This document shows, one piece after another, positions 25,336 to 33,645 of a stretch of 64,000 nucleotides of DNA; the stretch's first letter is position 1; every line of letters begins with the position of its first letter. This DNA is from a bacterium (GTDB taxonomy: Bacteria; Chloroflexota; Dehalococcoidia; Tepidiformales; Tepidiformaceae). Location: the NCBI GenBank assembly GCA_003577245.1, contig QEVS01000004.1, forward strand, positions 1 to 64,000. Direction: 5' to 3'. The position numbers were made by a program, and so were the translations under genes. The notes beneath the pieces are model-generated. The model was given only the letters and a program-made list of their open reading frames with translations. It was not told the DNA's origin and made no database searches.

Positions 25336-25847
25336 TAGAAGTCAAACCCCGCCTTGCCGTCTTCAATGCCCTGCACGACCTCAATAGGCTGTAGGGGGTG
25401 CGCCTTGAGCAGCGGGTGGATGCGAAGGTCCTCTTCCAGGAGCAGGTTCCGTGGGTCCGGGTGGCCATCGAAAACGAAGCCGAACATCTCGGCGGCCTCG
25501 CGCTCGTGCCAGTTGGCGGCGGCGTAGAGCCCGGTGAGCGTGGGCAGGTGCGATTCGCCGGGAGGGGTGGCAACGGTGATCTGCACGGTGTGGCCGTGCT
25601 TGAACGAGTAGAGGTGGTACTTCAGCTCGAGGCCGTTCTCCTGCATGTCGATCCCGGTCATGTTGCGCAGGTAGTCGAAGTCCAGGGCAGGGTTGTCCTT
25701 CAGTCCCTGGACAAGGACCAGCAGTTCCGCCGGGGCAACGCGCAGGTCTAGGTCCGTCTTCGTCAGGCCGGGGACGTACGCGGCCCTGGGAAGAGCCTTC
25801 TTGATGGTTGCCGCGAGCGGGGGCAGGGTGGCCTTCTCTTCGCTCAT
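25335..25847 (-). CDS. nuoC: NADH-quinone oxidoreductase subunit C
   Basis: NuoC (170 aa) is the 30-kDa-subunit homologue of the peripheral arm. The signature [31 protein letters not shown] corresponds to the family's WxEREVYDMFGI pattern. It contacts NuoB and NuoD. Its ATG overlaps the nuoB stop by 4 nt (ATGA) and its stop overlaps nuoD. Confidence 0.94.
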   Translation of the reverse strand: MSEEKATLPPLAATIKKALPRAAYVPGLTKTDLDLRVAPAELLVLVQGLKDNPALDFDYLRNMTGIDMQENGLELKYHLYSFKHGHTVQITVATPPGESHLPTLTGLYAAANWHEREAAEMFGFVFDGHPDPRNLLLEEDLRIHPLLKAHPLQPIEVVQGIEDGKAGFDF

Positions 25848-26422
25848 CCCACCATCCCCTTCTCTTCCTGGATCTTCCGTTGTAGCGCCAGGAAGCCGTT
25901 GATGAGCGCCTCGGGCCGCGGAGGGCAGCCGGGCACGTAGACGTCCACGGGGATGATCTTGTCGACGCCCTGCAGCACCCGGTCGTAGGCCGTGTAGGGG
26001 CCGCCGTTGGTGGCGCAGGCGCCCATGGAGATGACGTATTTCGGGTTCGGCATCTGCTCATAAAGGAGCTTGATGGCGGGAGCCATTTTCTTGGTGACCG
26101 TGCCCGAGATGATCATCACGTCGGACTGGCGTGGACTGGGCCAGGGGACGATGCCAAAGCGGTCCAGGTCGTGGTTCGACATGAAGGTACCAATCATCTC
26201 GATGGCGCAGCAGGCAAGGCCGAAGGTCATCGGCCAGAGCGAGCTCTTGCGGCTCAGGGAGAGGATGGTATCGACGCCCGTCTGGGCGACTCCGGGGAGA
26301 ACCATGCGGTAGACCGCACGCGTATCGGGCAGGTCGGCGGGCTTCAGGCGCTCGGCCTCACCCCCGAAGTCGGGGATGTAGAGGGGGGCAGCGCCGGGCG
26401 CCGGTGGGTTGTTCTCGGTCAT
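25844..26422 (-). CDS. nuoB: NADH-quinone oxidoreductase subunit B
   Basis: NuoB carries cluster N2, the last electron carrier before quinone. The four cysteine positions are visible in [17 protein letters not shown] and [14 protein letters not shown]. The 192-residue product starts at ATG 26422, overlapping the nuoA stop (ATGA). An in-frame start at 26449 would begin inside nuoA and is less likely. There is a Pro-rich N-terminal extension before the core. Confidence 0.95.
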   Translation of the reverse strand: MTENNPPAPGAAPLYIPDFGGEAERLKPADLPDTRAVYRMVLPGVAQTGVDTILSLSRKSSLWPMTFGLACCAIEMIGTFMSNHDLDRFGIVPWPSPRQSDVMIISGTVTKKMAPAIKLLYEQMPNPKYVISMGACATNGGPYTAYDRVLQGVDKIIPVDVYVPGCPPRPEALINGFLALQRKIQEEKGMVG

Positions 26423-26781
26423 CGCCACTCCAGCACGCCACGGCGCCACGCGTAGACGAGCCCGGCAGCGAGCACGCCGATGAAGACGAGCATCTCATAG
26501 AAGGCGTAGCGGGGCAGGTCGAGGAAGGTGATCGCCCAGGGGAAGATGAAGACGGTTTCCACATCGAAGATGAGGAAGAGGATGGCGATGAGGTAGTAGC
26601 GGACGTGGACCTGGGCCCAGTTGCGGCCAATGGGCTGCATGCCGCACTCGTACGAGTCGTCCTTGCCGCGCTCCCGGGCGAAGGGACCAAGCAGCTTCGC
26701 CCCCACGAGGGCCGTGAAAACCAGGACGAACCCGGCAATCGCGGCGATCATGATGGCCGACCAGGTATCGTAGAAGCTCAT
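26419..26781 (-). CDS. nuoA: NADH-quinone oxidoreductase subunit A
   Basis: NuoA (120 aa) has three membrane helices and the typical stretch [12 protein letters not shown], whose loop lies near the quinone tunnel, followed by [24 protein letters not shown]. It opens the cluster nuoABCDHIJKLMN. GAGG lies upstream of the ATG. The 243 nt upstream hold a hairpin with a T-run. Confidence 0.95.
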   Translation of the reverse strand: MSFYDTWSAIMIAAIAGFVLVFTALVGAKLLGPFARERGKDDSYECGMQPIGRNWAQVHVRYYLIAILFLIFDVETVFIFPWAITFLDLPRYAFYEMLVFIGVLAAGLVYAWRRGVLEWR

Positions 26782-26811
26782 GGGCAGGGCCTCAGGCTGG
26801 CTCGCCGCATG

Positions 26812-26854
26812 AAAAAGCAGAGCCCCGGAACGCAGGGTCGCGCGGTGGCTCTGC
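26812..26854 (-). terminator. Rho-independent terminator or nuo leader attenuator
   Basis: On the minus strand GCAGAGCC (26854-26847) pairs with GGCTCTGC (26824-26817) and is followed by TTTTT (26816-26812). It would end transcription of the upstream DUF454 gene. It lies only about 30 nt before nuoA, with no obvious promoter in between, so it could also attenuate a nuo transcript that begins upstream. Confidence 0.6.
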
Positions 26855-27024
26855 AGAACATGTGACGGCCAAACTCCGGTTCCGGAGCTCCCTTTTCCGG
26901 GGCGCTACGGTGGTTGTGATTTAGCACACAAAAGCTACCACCGGGTGAAGAGCAGGGCAAGCTGGAGTAAAGCCCGCGCGCGCCGCTCCCGGGGGCGTCC
27001 GGCCGCGTCCCCGCGCGCCGTTCC

Positions 27025-27459
27025 TTAATCGCGGGACGGGCGGATGGTACGCAACGAAAGCAGGTGCAGGGTCACCGCCATGGCGATGGCCAGCAGCGCG
27101 AACTCGATCCACCAGGGCGGCCCCAGGTACCAGGCGCTGAAACCCATTCCCAGCCAGAGCGAACCCACCGAGAACAGCTTCGTGCCCACGGTCGCGCCCC
27201 GGTACTCGCGGTAGTTCCGCAGGTATTGGCCGAAGAGGCGGTTGGTGGTCAGCCACCGGTGCGCCGCGGGCGAGCTCCTGGCGAAGCAGGCGGTGGCGGC
27301 GATGAAGAAGACCGTGGTCGGCAGAAGGGGAAGGAAGATCCCGAGCATTCCCAGGGCAACGAGCCCGCTCCCGGCGAGGACAAGCGCCAGCCGCGCGAGG
27401 CGATTCCTGGCGGGAACCGCCCCGGGTGGAGCTGTGACAATACCTTCCAATCCTGCCAT
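27025..27459 (-). CDS. DUF454 (YbaN-like) membrane protein
   Basis: This 144-residue inner-membrane protein resembles the DUF454/YbaN family. The first hydrophobic pair, LVLAGSGLVALGMLGIFLPLLPTTVFFIAATACFARSS, contains the family-like LPLLPTTPF/FL pattern, followed by HRWLTTNRLFGQYLRNY and two more helices. The function of the family is unknown. ATG 27459 follows AGGAAA at a spacing of 8. Confidence 0.82.
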   Translation of the reverse strand: MAGLEGIVTAPPGAVPARNRLARLALVLAGSGLVALGMLGIFLPLLPTTVFFIAATACFARSSPAAHRWLTTNRLFGQYLRNYREYRGATVGTKLFSVGSLWLGMGFSAWYLGPPWWIEFALLAIAMAVTLHLLSLRTIRPSRD

Positions 27460-27491
27460 TCCAGCGATTTCCTGTTTCTCGTGAGAGATTC

Positions 27492-27521
27492 AGTATCCAC
27501 GAAACCGGCGAGACCTGCCAA
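27492..27521 (-). promoter_or_regulatory. Candidate promoter of the DUF454 gene
   Basis: Minus-strand TTGGCA (27521-27516) and GATACT (27497-27492) are separated by 18 bp and lie about 35 bases before the ATG. The match to consensus is fair. Confidence 0.4.
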
Positions 27522-27707
27522 TCGGGGGACCCCCTGCCCCCTGGATTCCCGTTCGATAGCGACAAATCATGACGCGATGCGCTTTACCCTGTTTGCAGGT
27601 GCGATGGAAGCCGAACCTGTGAACACAAGGTTGCGATCCGGGGGCGCAAACGGGGACACGGGGTGCCTGGAATGGCAGGACGGCATGGCTTAAAGGGGGC
27701 GCCCCGC

Positions 27708-29378
27708 ATGCGAGTCGGGGTCACGGGCTTCTCTGTGGTCGTGATGACCTACGGAGTTGTGCAGATAGGGCTCGCCTCGCTGGTCGGGCTCGACCGGGCC
27801 GTGGAAGCGCCTGCCCTGCCTTTCGGCGTGGCCCTGGGCGCCCTCGTGGTGACCACGGTGGGCGGCGCCATCTTTCTCGGCAGCCGTCTCTCCCGCTCCA
27901 TCCGGCAGGCGACCAGTGCCATGCGCGCACTCTCCGAGGGGAACTTCGAAGGCCGCCTCGCGCTTGCCCCCATCCGCGAGCTGGATGAGCTTTCCGCTTC
28001 CTTCAACGCGATGGCGGCGAAGCTCCAGGCCTCCACGGAGAGGCTCGTCCACCAGGCCTACCACGACCCGCTCACGGGGCTGCCCAACCGCGCTCTCTTC
28101 ATGTCCCGCCTTTCGGCCGCGCTACGGGGTGCAAGCGGCCCTCCGGGGGGCGTGGCCGTTATCTTCGTGGACATCGACCGTTTCAAGGTTCTCAACGACA
28201 CCCTCGGGCACAGCGTGGGAGACACGCTCCTGCGCGTCCTGAGCGACCGCCTGCTCGCGGTGGCCGGGCGCGGTACCGTGGTCGCGCGGCTGGGCGGCGA
28301 TGAGTTCACGCTGCTCGTGCAGTCCCACTCAGCCGAAGCGCACGCGGTTGAGATAGCAGAGCGCATCTGCCAGCAGCTGAGCCGGGCATTCTCCATCGCC
28401 GGGCACGAGCTCTTCGTCACCGCCAGCATTGGCATCTCGGTCAACGAGGCCGGCGGCGCAGCCATCACCGAGCTCTTGCGGCGCGCCGATGTCGCCCTCT
28501 ACCGGGCGAAGTCCGGCGGCCGCGCGCGCTGGGAGCTCTACCATTCGTCGCTGGATGTTGTCTCGGTTGAGCAGCTCGACCTGGACACGGCCCTGAGGCG
28601 CGCCGTTGAGCGGCAGCAGCTCCTTCTCCACTACCAGCCCGAGGTGGACCTCGCAACGGGCGCGATCACCGGCACTGAGGCGCTGTTGCGCTGGGACCAC
28701 CCTCACCGGGGAATCCTCTCTCCCGCGGACTTCATCGCCCTCGCGGAAGAGACGGGCGAGATCATCCACATCGGGCAATGGGTGCTGGCCGAGGCGTGCC
28801 GGCAGGCGGTCAGCTTCAGCGAGCGGGCGCCACGCCTCCCGGGCGGGCTTGTGGTGAGCGTCAACATCTCGCCTTCCGAGTTCCGGCTGCCCGGGCTCGC
28901 CGGGCGCGTGGCGGGCGTGCTCTGCGACACGGGCCTTCCCGGCCGCCAGCTGAAGCTCGAGCTGACGGAAACGGTCCTCATGGAGGATGTTCCTGCCGCC
29001 ATCGAGACCCTTAACGCGCTTCGCCAGCTCGGCGTCCGGCTGGCCATCGACGATTTCGGGACAGGCTACTCTTCGTTGAGCTACCTGCAGTGCTTCCCCG
29101 TGGACACGATCAAGATCGACCGTTCGTTCGTGGGCGCCATCGGCCGCGACCACCGCACGGAGGCGATCGTGACCGCGATCGTGGACCTTGGCCGGGCGTT
29201 GAGCATGGATGCGACCGCCGAAGGAATCGAGCACCCCGCCCAGCTGCGCTTCCTGCGGCAAACGGGGTGCGCGCGCGGCCAGGGCCACTACTTCGCACCA
29301 CCCCTGGCCGCGGCCGCTTTCGAGCAGCTCCTGCGGGAGTCGGGAGCGCGCGGCGGACGGCTCTACGAGGTGGCCTGA
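27708..29378 (+). CDS. Membrane GGDEF-EAL cyclic-di-GMP enzyme
   Basis: This is a 556-residue bifunctional c-di-GMP protein. Two N-terminal helices (about 5-28 and 38-58) flank a very short periplasmic loop, followed by HAMP (59-111), GGDEF (about 118-280, intact GGDEF at 196-200) and EAL (about 295-550, intact EAL from E324, DDFGTGYSS present). Both active sites look complete. The inhibitory RxxD site is absent five residues before GGDEF. With almost no external loop, the stimulus is probably membrane-borne or intracellular. ATG 27708 is preferred because GGGGGC precedes it. Confidence 0.9.
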   Translation: MRVGVTGFSVVVMTYGVVQIGLASLVGLDRAVEAPALPFGVALGALVVTTVGGAIFLGSRLSRSIRQATSAMRALSEGNFEGRLALAPIRELDELSASFNAMAAKLQASTERLVHQAYHDPLTGLPNRALFMSRLSAALRGASGPPGGVAVIFVDIDRFKVLNDTLGHSVGDTLLRVLSDRLLAVAGRGTVVARLGGDEFTLLVQSHSAEAHAVEIAERICQQLSRAFSIAGHELFVTASIGISVNEAGGAAITELLRRADVALYRAKSGGRARWELYHSSLDVVSVEQLDLDTALRRAVERQQLLLHYQPEVDLATGAITGTEALLRWDHPHRGILSPADFIALAEETGEIIHIGQWVLAEACRQAVSFSERAPRLPGGLVVSVNISPSEFRLPGLAGRVAGVLCDTGLPGRQLKLELTETVLMEDVPAAIETLNALRQLGVRLAIDDFGTGYSSLSYLQCFPVDTIKIDRSFVGAIGRDHRTEAIVTAIVDLGRALSMDATAEGIEHPAQLRFLRQTGCARGQGHYFAPPLAAAAFEQLLRESGARGGRLYEVA

Positions 29379-29403
29379 AGCGCAGCAGGCGCCGGCAACG
29401 TGC

Positions 29404-29432
29404 AATTGAGAGGTTGCAACGTGTCCTATAAT
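29404..29432 (+). promoter_or_regulatory. Promoter with perfect TATAAT
   Basis: TATAAT at 29427-29432 is a perfect -10. The best -35 is AATTGA (29404-29409, 17-bp spacing) or TTGAGA (29406-29411, 15-bp spacing). It lies 33 bases before the ATG of the helical hypothetical gene. Confidence 0.55.
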
Positions 29433-29465
29433 CCCGCCATCTCCTGGCAGGATGGAGAAGGACGG

Positions 29466-29873
29466 ATGAACGACGAACAGAGCAAGCGCCTATCCGATGC
29501 CGCCGACGCCGTGGTATCTGCTTCGGAAGCTCTCGACGAGGCGCGCGAAGCCCTCGCCGACCGCCGCTTCGACAGCGACCTCGAACGCGAACGGATGCAG
29601 GCCGCACAGCAGATGACTTCGAAGATCGATAGCGCCGCCAAGCGCATTGATGAAGCTGTGCGCAAGGGAACCATCGCCGCGGCGGCCCTGGCGCGAACGG
29701 GCGCCTACGCGCGCTATCGCGAGGCGATCGACGCCGTCAAATCCGGGCGCGCGGCCGGCAAGGCCGCGGGCGAGCAGGATGGCACGGTGAACAAGCGCGC
29801 CAAGGGTACCGAGGCGGTCTCCCTGCTCGATGCGGCCCTGGGCCACGCGGCTGCAATCGTCTTCGGCGGCTAG
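29466..29873 (+). CDS. Hypothetical helical protein
   Basis: This 135-residue protein is predicted to be almost wholly alpha-helical, charged and Ala-rich (SDAADAVVSASEALDEAREAL, DSDLERERMQAAQQMTSKIDSAAKRIDEAV), with no signal or membrane helix. I recognise no family. GGAGAAGG before the ATG and a perfect TATAAT promoter indicate real expression. A structural or nucleoid-type coiled-coil role is possible but unproven. Confidence 0.65.
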   Translation: MNDEQSKRLSDAADAVVSASEALDEAREALADRRFDSDLERERMQAAQQMTSKIDSAAKRIDEAVRKGTIAAAALARTGAYARYREAIDAVKSGRAAGKAAGEQDGTVNKRAKGTEAVSLLDAALGHAAAIVFGG

Positions 29874-29884
29874 GAAGCCCGCCG

Positions 29885-30346
29885 CTACTGGATTGGCCAG
29901 CGAGCGCTGGCCTCATAGGTGTGGGCAATGGTGTGGTGGATCCAAACCTGGGCGATGATCTCGGCCAGCGGCATTTCGTAACCACCGAGCTGAACGGCCT
30001 GGCCGAGCGCGGCCTCATCCATGGTTTCGACGAAGGCGGCGGAGGCCTGGTGCCCCTCACGGATGGCCTTCACTATCTCTTCCCGGGACTGGTTCGCCAT
30101 CTTCGCGATGCTCTGGGCGTTCATCCCGGCGACCTGCTGCATGGTCACGCCGGCAAGCGCGCCCCCGGCCAGCAGGGGTGCAATCTGCGGCGCCGTGCCC
30201 GAAGAGGTGGCGATATGAATGAAGGCGTCCCTGCTCGTCCACTGGTGGGCGAGCTGATGGTCCCAGTTCTTCGTGTAGGTGGCCGCGGCGGCGGCGCGTT
30301 CACCGGCGAAACGAATGCCTCGCACCAGCTCCTCTTTCGTGATCAC
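29885..30346 (-). CDS. DinB/MDMPI-like protein
   Basis: This 153-residue four-helix-bundle protein is similar to the DinB superfamily. It has the early YTKNWDHQLAHQWTSRDAFIHIA segment and a late histidine pair in QVWIHHTIAHTYEA, placed like the metal-binding His residues of the fold. It may be a metal-dependent thiol transferase, but the substrate is unknown. GTG 30346 is chosen because AGGAGAAGAGG lies immediately upstream. Confidence 0.65.
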   Translation of the reverse strand: MITKEELVRGIRFAGERAAAAATYTKNWDHQLAHQWTSRDAFIHIATSSGTAPQIAPLLAGGALAGVTMQQVAGMNAQSIAKMANQSREEIVKAIREGHQASAAFVETMDEAALGQAVQLGGYEMPLAEIIAQVWIHHTIAHTYEASARWPIQ

Positions 30347-30523
30347 GGGCCTCTTCTCCTCTGCGGGATGCGGGCATTGTGAGCGGCGCAGTGTGCGGGG
30401 GCAACGGCAGGCCAGGCTTCCTGCAGGTACGCCTGCCCGGGTGAGCTCGGCCCTGCCTGATAGAACCGGCAAGAGACCGGGCTCTGACCTGTCGATAACG
30501 GCCGCTCATGACACATATGTTCG

Positions 30524-30552
30524 TTGACACCCTTGGGCCCCAATCCTAGGAT
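30524..30552 (+). promoter_or_regulatory. Strong sigma-70-type promoter of pyrG
   Basis: TTGACA (30524-30529) is a perfect -35. It is 17 bp from TAGGAT (30547-30552). Transcription would begin near 30559, about 23 nt before the pyrG ATG, which leaves room for the GGGGGG ribosome-binding site. Confidence 0.7.
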
Positions 30553-30581
30553 CGGTAGAGCACGCACCATCGCGGGGGGTT

Positions 30582-32225
30582 ATGCCGAAGTTCATCTTTG
30601 TCACCGGTGGTGTAGTCAGCTCGGTGGGCAAGGGCATCACCACCGCCTCCCTCGGCAGAATCCTGAAGTCTCGCGGCATCTCCGTCACCATCCAGAAGCT
30701 CGACCCCTACCTGAACGTCGACCCGGGAACGATGTCGCCCTACCAGCACGGCGAAGTGTTCGTCACCAGCGATGGCGCCGAGACCGACCTTGACCTGGGC
30801 CACTACGAGCGCTTCATCGACCAGGACCTGTCGCAGGCTTCGTCGGTGACGAGCGGCCAGGTTTACCTATCCGTGCTCGAACGCGAACGGCGCGGGGACT
30901 ACCTGGGCGGCACCATCCAGGCCGTGCCTCACCTCACGAACGAGATAAAGGCGCGCATCAGGGCGGCGGTGGAGGCATCGAAAGCCGATGTCATCATCTG
31001 CGAGGTTGGCGGCACCGTGGGTGACATCGAGGGCCAGACCTTCATCGAAGCCATCCGCCAGATGCGCCACGAGGAGCCCCGCGAGAACCACCTCAGCGTC
31101 CACGTCACCTTCCTCCCCTGGGTCGGCGCAACCGGCGAGCTGAAGACGAAGCCGACCCAGCACTCCGTGCGCGAGCTGCGCTCCATGGGCATCCAGCCCG
31201 ACGTCATCATCACGCGCAGCGACCACCCGGTGGCGCGCGAGATCTGCGACAAGATCGCCCTCTTCTGCGACGTCGACCCGGCCGCCGTCATCCCGCTCGA
31301 AACGGTCAGCTCCATCTACGAAGTGCCGCTCATCCTGGAGGAGCGCGGCCTCGGGGGCTACGTGATCGATCGCCTCGGGCTCTCGGGAGGGCGCGACCTG
31401 GCGGAGTGGCGCGAAATGGTCGACCGGCTAAAGCACCCGGCGGGGAGCATCGAAGTGGCCGTGGTGGGCAAATACGTTGAGCTCCACGACGCCTACATGT
31501 CGGTCAAGGAATCGCTGGCGCACGCGGGGATCAGCAGCGGCGTGGAGGTCGACATCCGCTGGGTGCCCGCCGAGGACCTGGAGACACGCGAAGCGGCGGC
31601 CGTGCTCGAAGGCGTGGACGGCATCATCGTGCCGGGCGGTTTCGGCGAACGCGGCTGGGAGGGCAAGGTCCGGGCCGCGACGTACGCGCGCACCCGCGGC
31701 GTCCCCTACTTCGGCCTTTGCCTCGGCATGCAGGTCCTGGTGACGGAGTTCGCACGTAACGTCTGCGGCATGGCAGGCGCCAATTCGACGGAGTTCGACC
31801 CCGAGACGCCCTTCCCGGTGATCAGCCTGCTCGAAGAGCAGCTCGGCGTGACGAACAAGGGCGGCACCATGCGGCTGGGCGCCTACCCGTGCCGCCTCAC
31901 TCCCGGGAGCAGCGCTGCCGCCGCCTATGGCACCGATATGGTGAGCGAGCGGCACCGGCATCGCTGGGAGTTCAACAACCGTTACCGGGCAGAGCTGGAG
32001 GCGGCCGGCCTTGTGGTGAGCGGCCTTTCGCCCGACGGCACCCTCGTGGAGATCGCGGAGATTGGCGGCCATCCCTTCATGCTGGGAACGCAGTTTCACC
32101 CCGAGCTGCAGAGCCGCCCGAACCGCCCGCACCCGCTCTTCCGGGAGTTTGTGGCGGCCGCGGTTGCACACCGGCGGACCGCCCTTACCTTCCCGGATGG
32201 CGCAGCCGTTGCCGCCACCAGCTGA
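30582..32225 (+). CDS. pyrG: CTP synthase
   Basis: PyrG makes CTP from UTP, ATP and glutamine, the last step of pyrimidine nucleotide synthesis. The 547-residue length is standard. The synthetase domain begins KFIFVTGGVVSSVGKGITTASLG, with the P-loop. The glutaminase domain has the nucleophile C380 in FGLCLGMQ and the His-Glu pair in TQFHPELQSRP. The start has a GGGGGG ribosome-binding site and a strong promoter. It is not in an operon with recognisable pyrimidine genes. Confidence 0.97.
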   Translation: MPKFIFVTGGVVSSVGKGITTASLGRILKSRGISVTIQKLDPYLNVDPGTMSPYQHGEVFVTSDGAETDLDLGHYERFIDQDLSQASSVTSGQVYLSVLERERRGDYLGGTIQAVPHLTNEIKARIRAAVEASKADVIICEVGGTVGDIEGQTFIEAIRQMRHEEPRENHLSVHVTFLPWVGATGELKTKPTQHSVRELRSMGIQPDVIITRSDHPVAREICDKIALFCDVDPAAVIPLETVSSIYEVPLILEERGLGGYVIDRLGLSGGRDLAEWREMVDRLKHPAGSIEVAVVGKYVELHDAYMSVKESLAHAGISSGVEVDIRWVPAEDLETREAAAVLEGVDGIIVPGGFGERGWEGKVRAATYARTRGVPYFGLCLGMQVLVTEFARNVCGMAGANSTEFDPETPFPVISLLEEQLGVTNKGGTMRLGAYPCRLTPGSSAAAAYGTDMVSERHRHRWEFNNRYRAELEAAGLVVSGLSPDGTLVEIAEIGGHPFMLGTQFHPELQSRPNRPHPLFREFVAAAVAHRRTALTFPDGAAVAATS

Positions 32226-32256
32226 CCCGAATCACAACCGGGAAGGGCGCTGAGCC

Positions 32257-32724
32257 GTGGATGGCTGGCGAATAGTCCACGTGCTGGCGCTCATCTGGCT
32301 CGGGGCCGGGCTGGGCTCAACCTACCCCCTCGTCTTGCGCGCCTGGGTGTTGAACGATCTCCGCCTGCAGGCCCTGCTCCTGGCCGAGGCCGCCGACAAC
32401 GAGATCCGCGTGCTCGTGCCCGGGGCCATGGCCACCGGCGTGACGGGCTTCTTCTGGGCGGTCAGCGGCGACTACGACTTCCTCCACGATGGCTGGCTGG
32501 TGGCCCTCACCGGGCTGTACGTGTTCTTCTACCTCGTCTGCCTGCCCCTGTTCGGCATGGGGCTCAGACGGGCACGCGACGTCTCCACCGGTGCCGCCGA
32601 ACAGGGCGATGAGAGCGAGGAGATGCGCGAGGTGCTGGCCGACCGCGTGCCGCTGGTGTTCGGGACGCTGCTTGTGCTGAGCCTGCCGCTGCTGGCCTGG
32701 CTGGCCGTGTTCAAGCCGTTCTAG
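32257..32724 (+). CDS. DUF2269-like integral membrane protein
   Basis: This 155-residue protein has four hydrophobic helices (about 5-24, 52-70, 80-105, 130-150) and the small-residue N-terminal pattern VHVLALIWLGAGLGSTYPLV seen in DUF2269-type proteins. Its function is unknown. It begins at GTG 32257 after GGAAGGGC, 31 nt after pyrG. Its stop overlaps that of the convergent thioesterase gene within CTAG (32721-32724). Confidence 0.65.
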   Translation: MDGWRIVHVLALIWLGAGLGSTYPLVLRAWVLNDLRLQALLLAEAADNEIRVLVPGAMATGVTGFFWAVSGDYDFLHDGWLVALTGLYVFFYLVCLPLFGMGLRRARDVSTGAAEQGDESEEMREVLADRVPLVFGTLLVLSLPLLAWLAVFKPF

Positions 32725-33158
32725 CTTCGCTCGCCCAGTGCCCGCCAGCGCGCCTCCGCCAGCGTCAGCTCGTTCCCTTCGCCATCAAGCAAGGCGCCGC
32801 GCACGAAGACGTTGGGGCCCTCGACGCGCACAATCTCCGCTCGCGCACGAAGACGTTCGCCGATGGGCACTGGGCGACGGTAGCGCAGGCTGAAGTCGGC
32901 GGTCACGATGCGTACTTCGGGGCGATCGTGGAAGGCGATGTGCACCGCCTTCCCCATCGCCTCGTCCAGGATCGTCGCCTGGATACCGCCGTGGAGCACG
33001 GTGGGCGCGCCGCAGTAGTGCCCGGGGGCGACGTATTCGCACTCCACTGCTTTATCGGAGGTGCGCCGGAAGGTGAGCTGCAGGCCGCGCTCGTTCTCCG
33101 CGCCGCACCCGAAGCAGGTGGGGTCGCCATTCCAGGAAAGTTGAAGCTCAGCGCTCAT
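32721..33158 (-). CDS. Hotdog-fold acyl-CoA thioesterase (PaaI-like)
   Basis: This 145-residue hotdog protein has CFGCGAENERGLQLTF near the N-terminus, a motif common in this thioesterase group. The catalytic helix region reads HGGIQATILDEAMGKAV and is followed by VTADFSLRYRRPVPIGERL. It would hydrolyse an acyl-CoA. ATG 33158 is within the 3' end of the ArsR gene (11-nt overlap), so it is co-transcribed with the regulator even though arsenic and thioesters have no obvious link. Confidence 0.8.
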   Translation of the reverse strand: MSAELQLSWNGDPTCFGCGAENERGLQLTFRRTSDKAVECEYVAPGHYCGAPTVLHGGIQATILDEAMGKAVHIAFHDRPEVRIVTADFSLRYRRPVPIGERLRARAEIVRVEGPNVFVRGALLDGEGNELTLAEARWRALGERS

Positions 33159-33510
33159 CTGCCCCACATTCCACCGTTTCGCAGCAGCCGCCGGCCGCAG
33201 CCGCCTCTTCGCCCGGCGGGCAGCAGATACGGTAGCAGAAGTCGACCAGCCAGTGGATGGTCTGCTCATCGAGGCAGTAGCAGGGGTTCCCCTCGATGGC
33301 GCCGCTGATGATGCCCGCCTCCTTGAGCACCTTGAGGTGCTGCGAGACGGTGGACTGCGCCAGGGGCAGCACATCGACCAGGTCTCCCGTGAAGCAGGCC
33401 TGGCGCCGTGCAAGCTCGGTGACGATGCGCACGCGCGCCGGGTTGCCCAGCGCCCGGAAGACGGCGGCGGCGCGTTCTTCTTCTTCGGTAAGCCCTTCGA
33501 TTGTCTTCAT
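33148..33510 (-). CDS. ArsR/SmtB-family metalloregulator
   Basis: This 120-residue winged-helix repressor has FRALGNPARVRIVTEL and the recognition helix PLAQSTVSQHLKVLKEAG. It is unusually cysteine-rich: a Cys before the recognition helix (RQACFTGDLV), CYC in the wing, CYRICC, and CCETVEC at the C-terminus, offering As(III) or soft-metal ligands. It is divergent from arsM and three ATCG-N8-CGAT boxes lie between them. ATG 33510 is preceded by AGGGACGC. A longer upstream ORF runs through the operator region and is not coding. Confidence 0.88.
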   Translation of the reverse strand: MKTIEGLTEEEERAAAVFRALGNPARVRIVTELARRQACFTGDLVDVLPLAQSTVSQHLKVLKEAGIISGAIEGNPCYCLDEQTIHWLVDFCYRICCPPGEEAAAAGGCCETVECGADER

Positions 33511-33533
33511 GCGTCCCTGCCTGCAACCATGAT

Positions 33534-33549
33534 ATCGAGAATTTGCGAT
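33534..33549. promoter_or_regulatory. ArsR box 1
   Basis: ATCGAGAATTTGCGAT fits the pattern ATCG-N8-CGAT with an AT-rich core. It lies just upstream of the regulator's own start and probably mediates autoregulation. Confidence 0.6.
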
Positions 33550-33567
33550 GAAACGCCAGCCGGGGGG

Positions 33568-33596
33568 TTGACAGGACCGTCGCAACATCGTAATTT
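33568..33596 (+). promoter_or_regulatory. arsM promoter overlapped by an ArsR box
   Basis: TTGACA (33568-33573) and TAATTT (33591-33596) have 17-bp spacing. The -10 is entirely inside ArsR box 2, so bound repressor would block RNA polymerase directly. Confidence 0.65.
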
Positions 33597-33602
33597 TCCG
33601 AT
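33587..33602. promoter_or_regulatory. ArsR box 2
   Basis: ATCGTAATTTTCCGAT has the same ATCG-N8-CGAT frame as boxes 1 and 3 and covers the arsM -10. Confidence 0.65.
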
Positions 33603-33610
33603 TGATCCTC

Positions 33611-33626
33611 ATCGCAAATTTACGAT
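33611..33626. promoter_or_regulatory. ArsR box 3
   Basis: ATCGCAAATTTACGAT is a palindrome with one mismatched pair and the best of the three boxes. It lies in the arsM leader, 24 bp from box 2, about two helical turns, so two dimers could sit on the same DNA face. Confidence 0.65.
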
Positions 33627-33645
33627 TTCTCGAAAGGAACCCGGA

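Noticed and set aside
32257..33158. CTAG overlap of convergent stops considered as a frameshifted single gene
   Set aside because: Both genes have complete, unrelated products with their own start signals. The overlap is a simple tail-to-tail arrangement.
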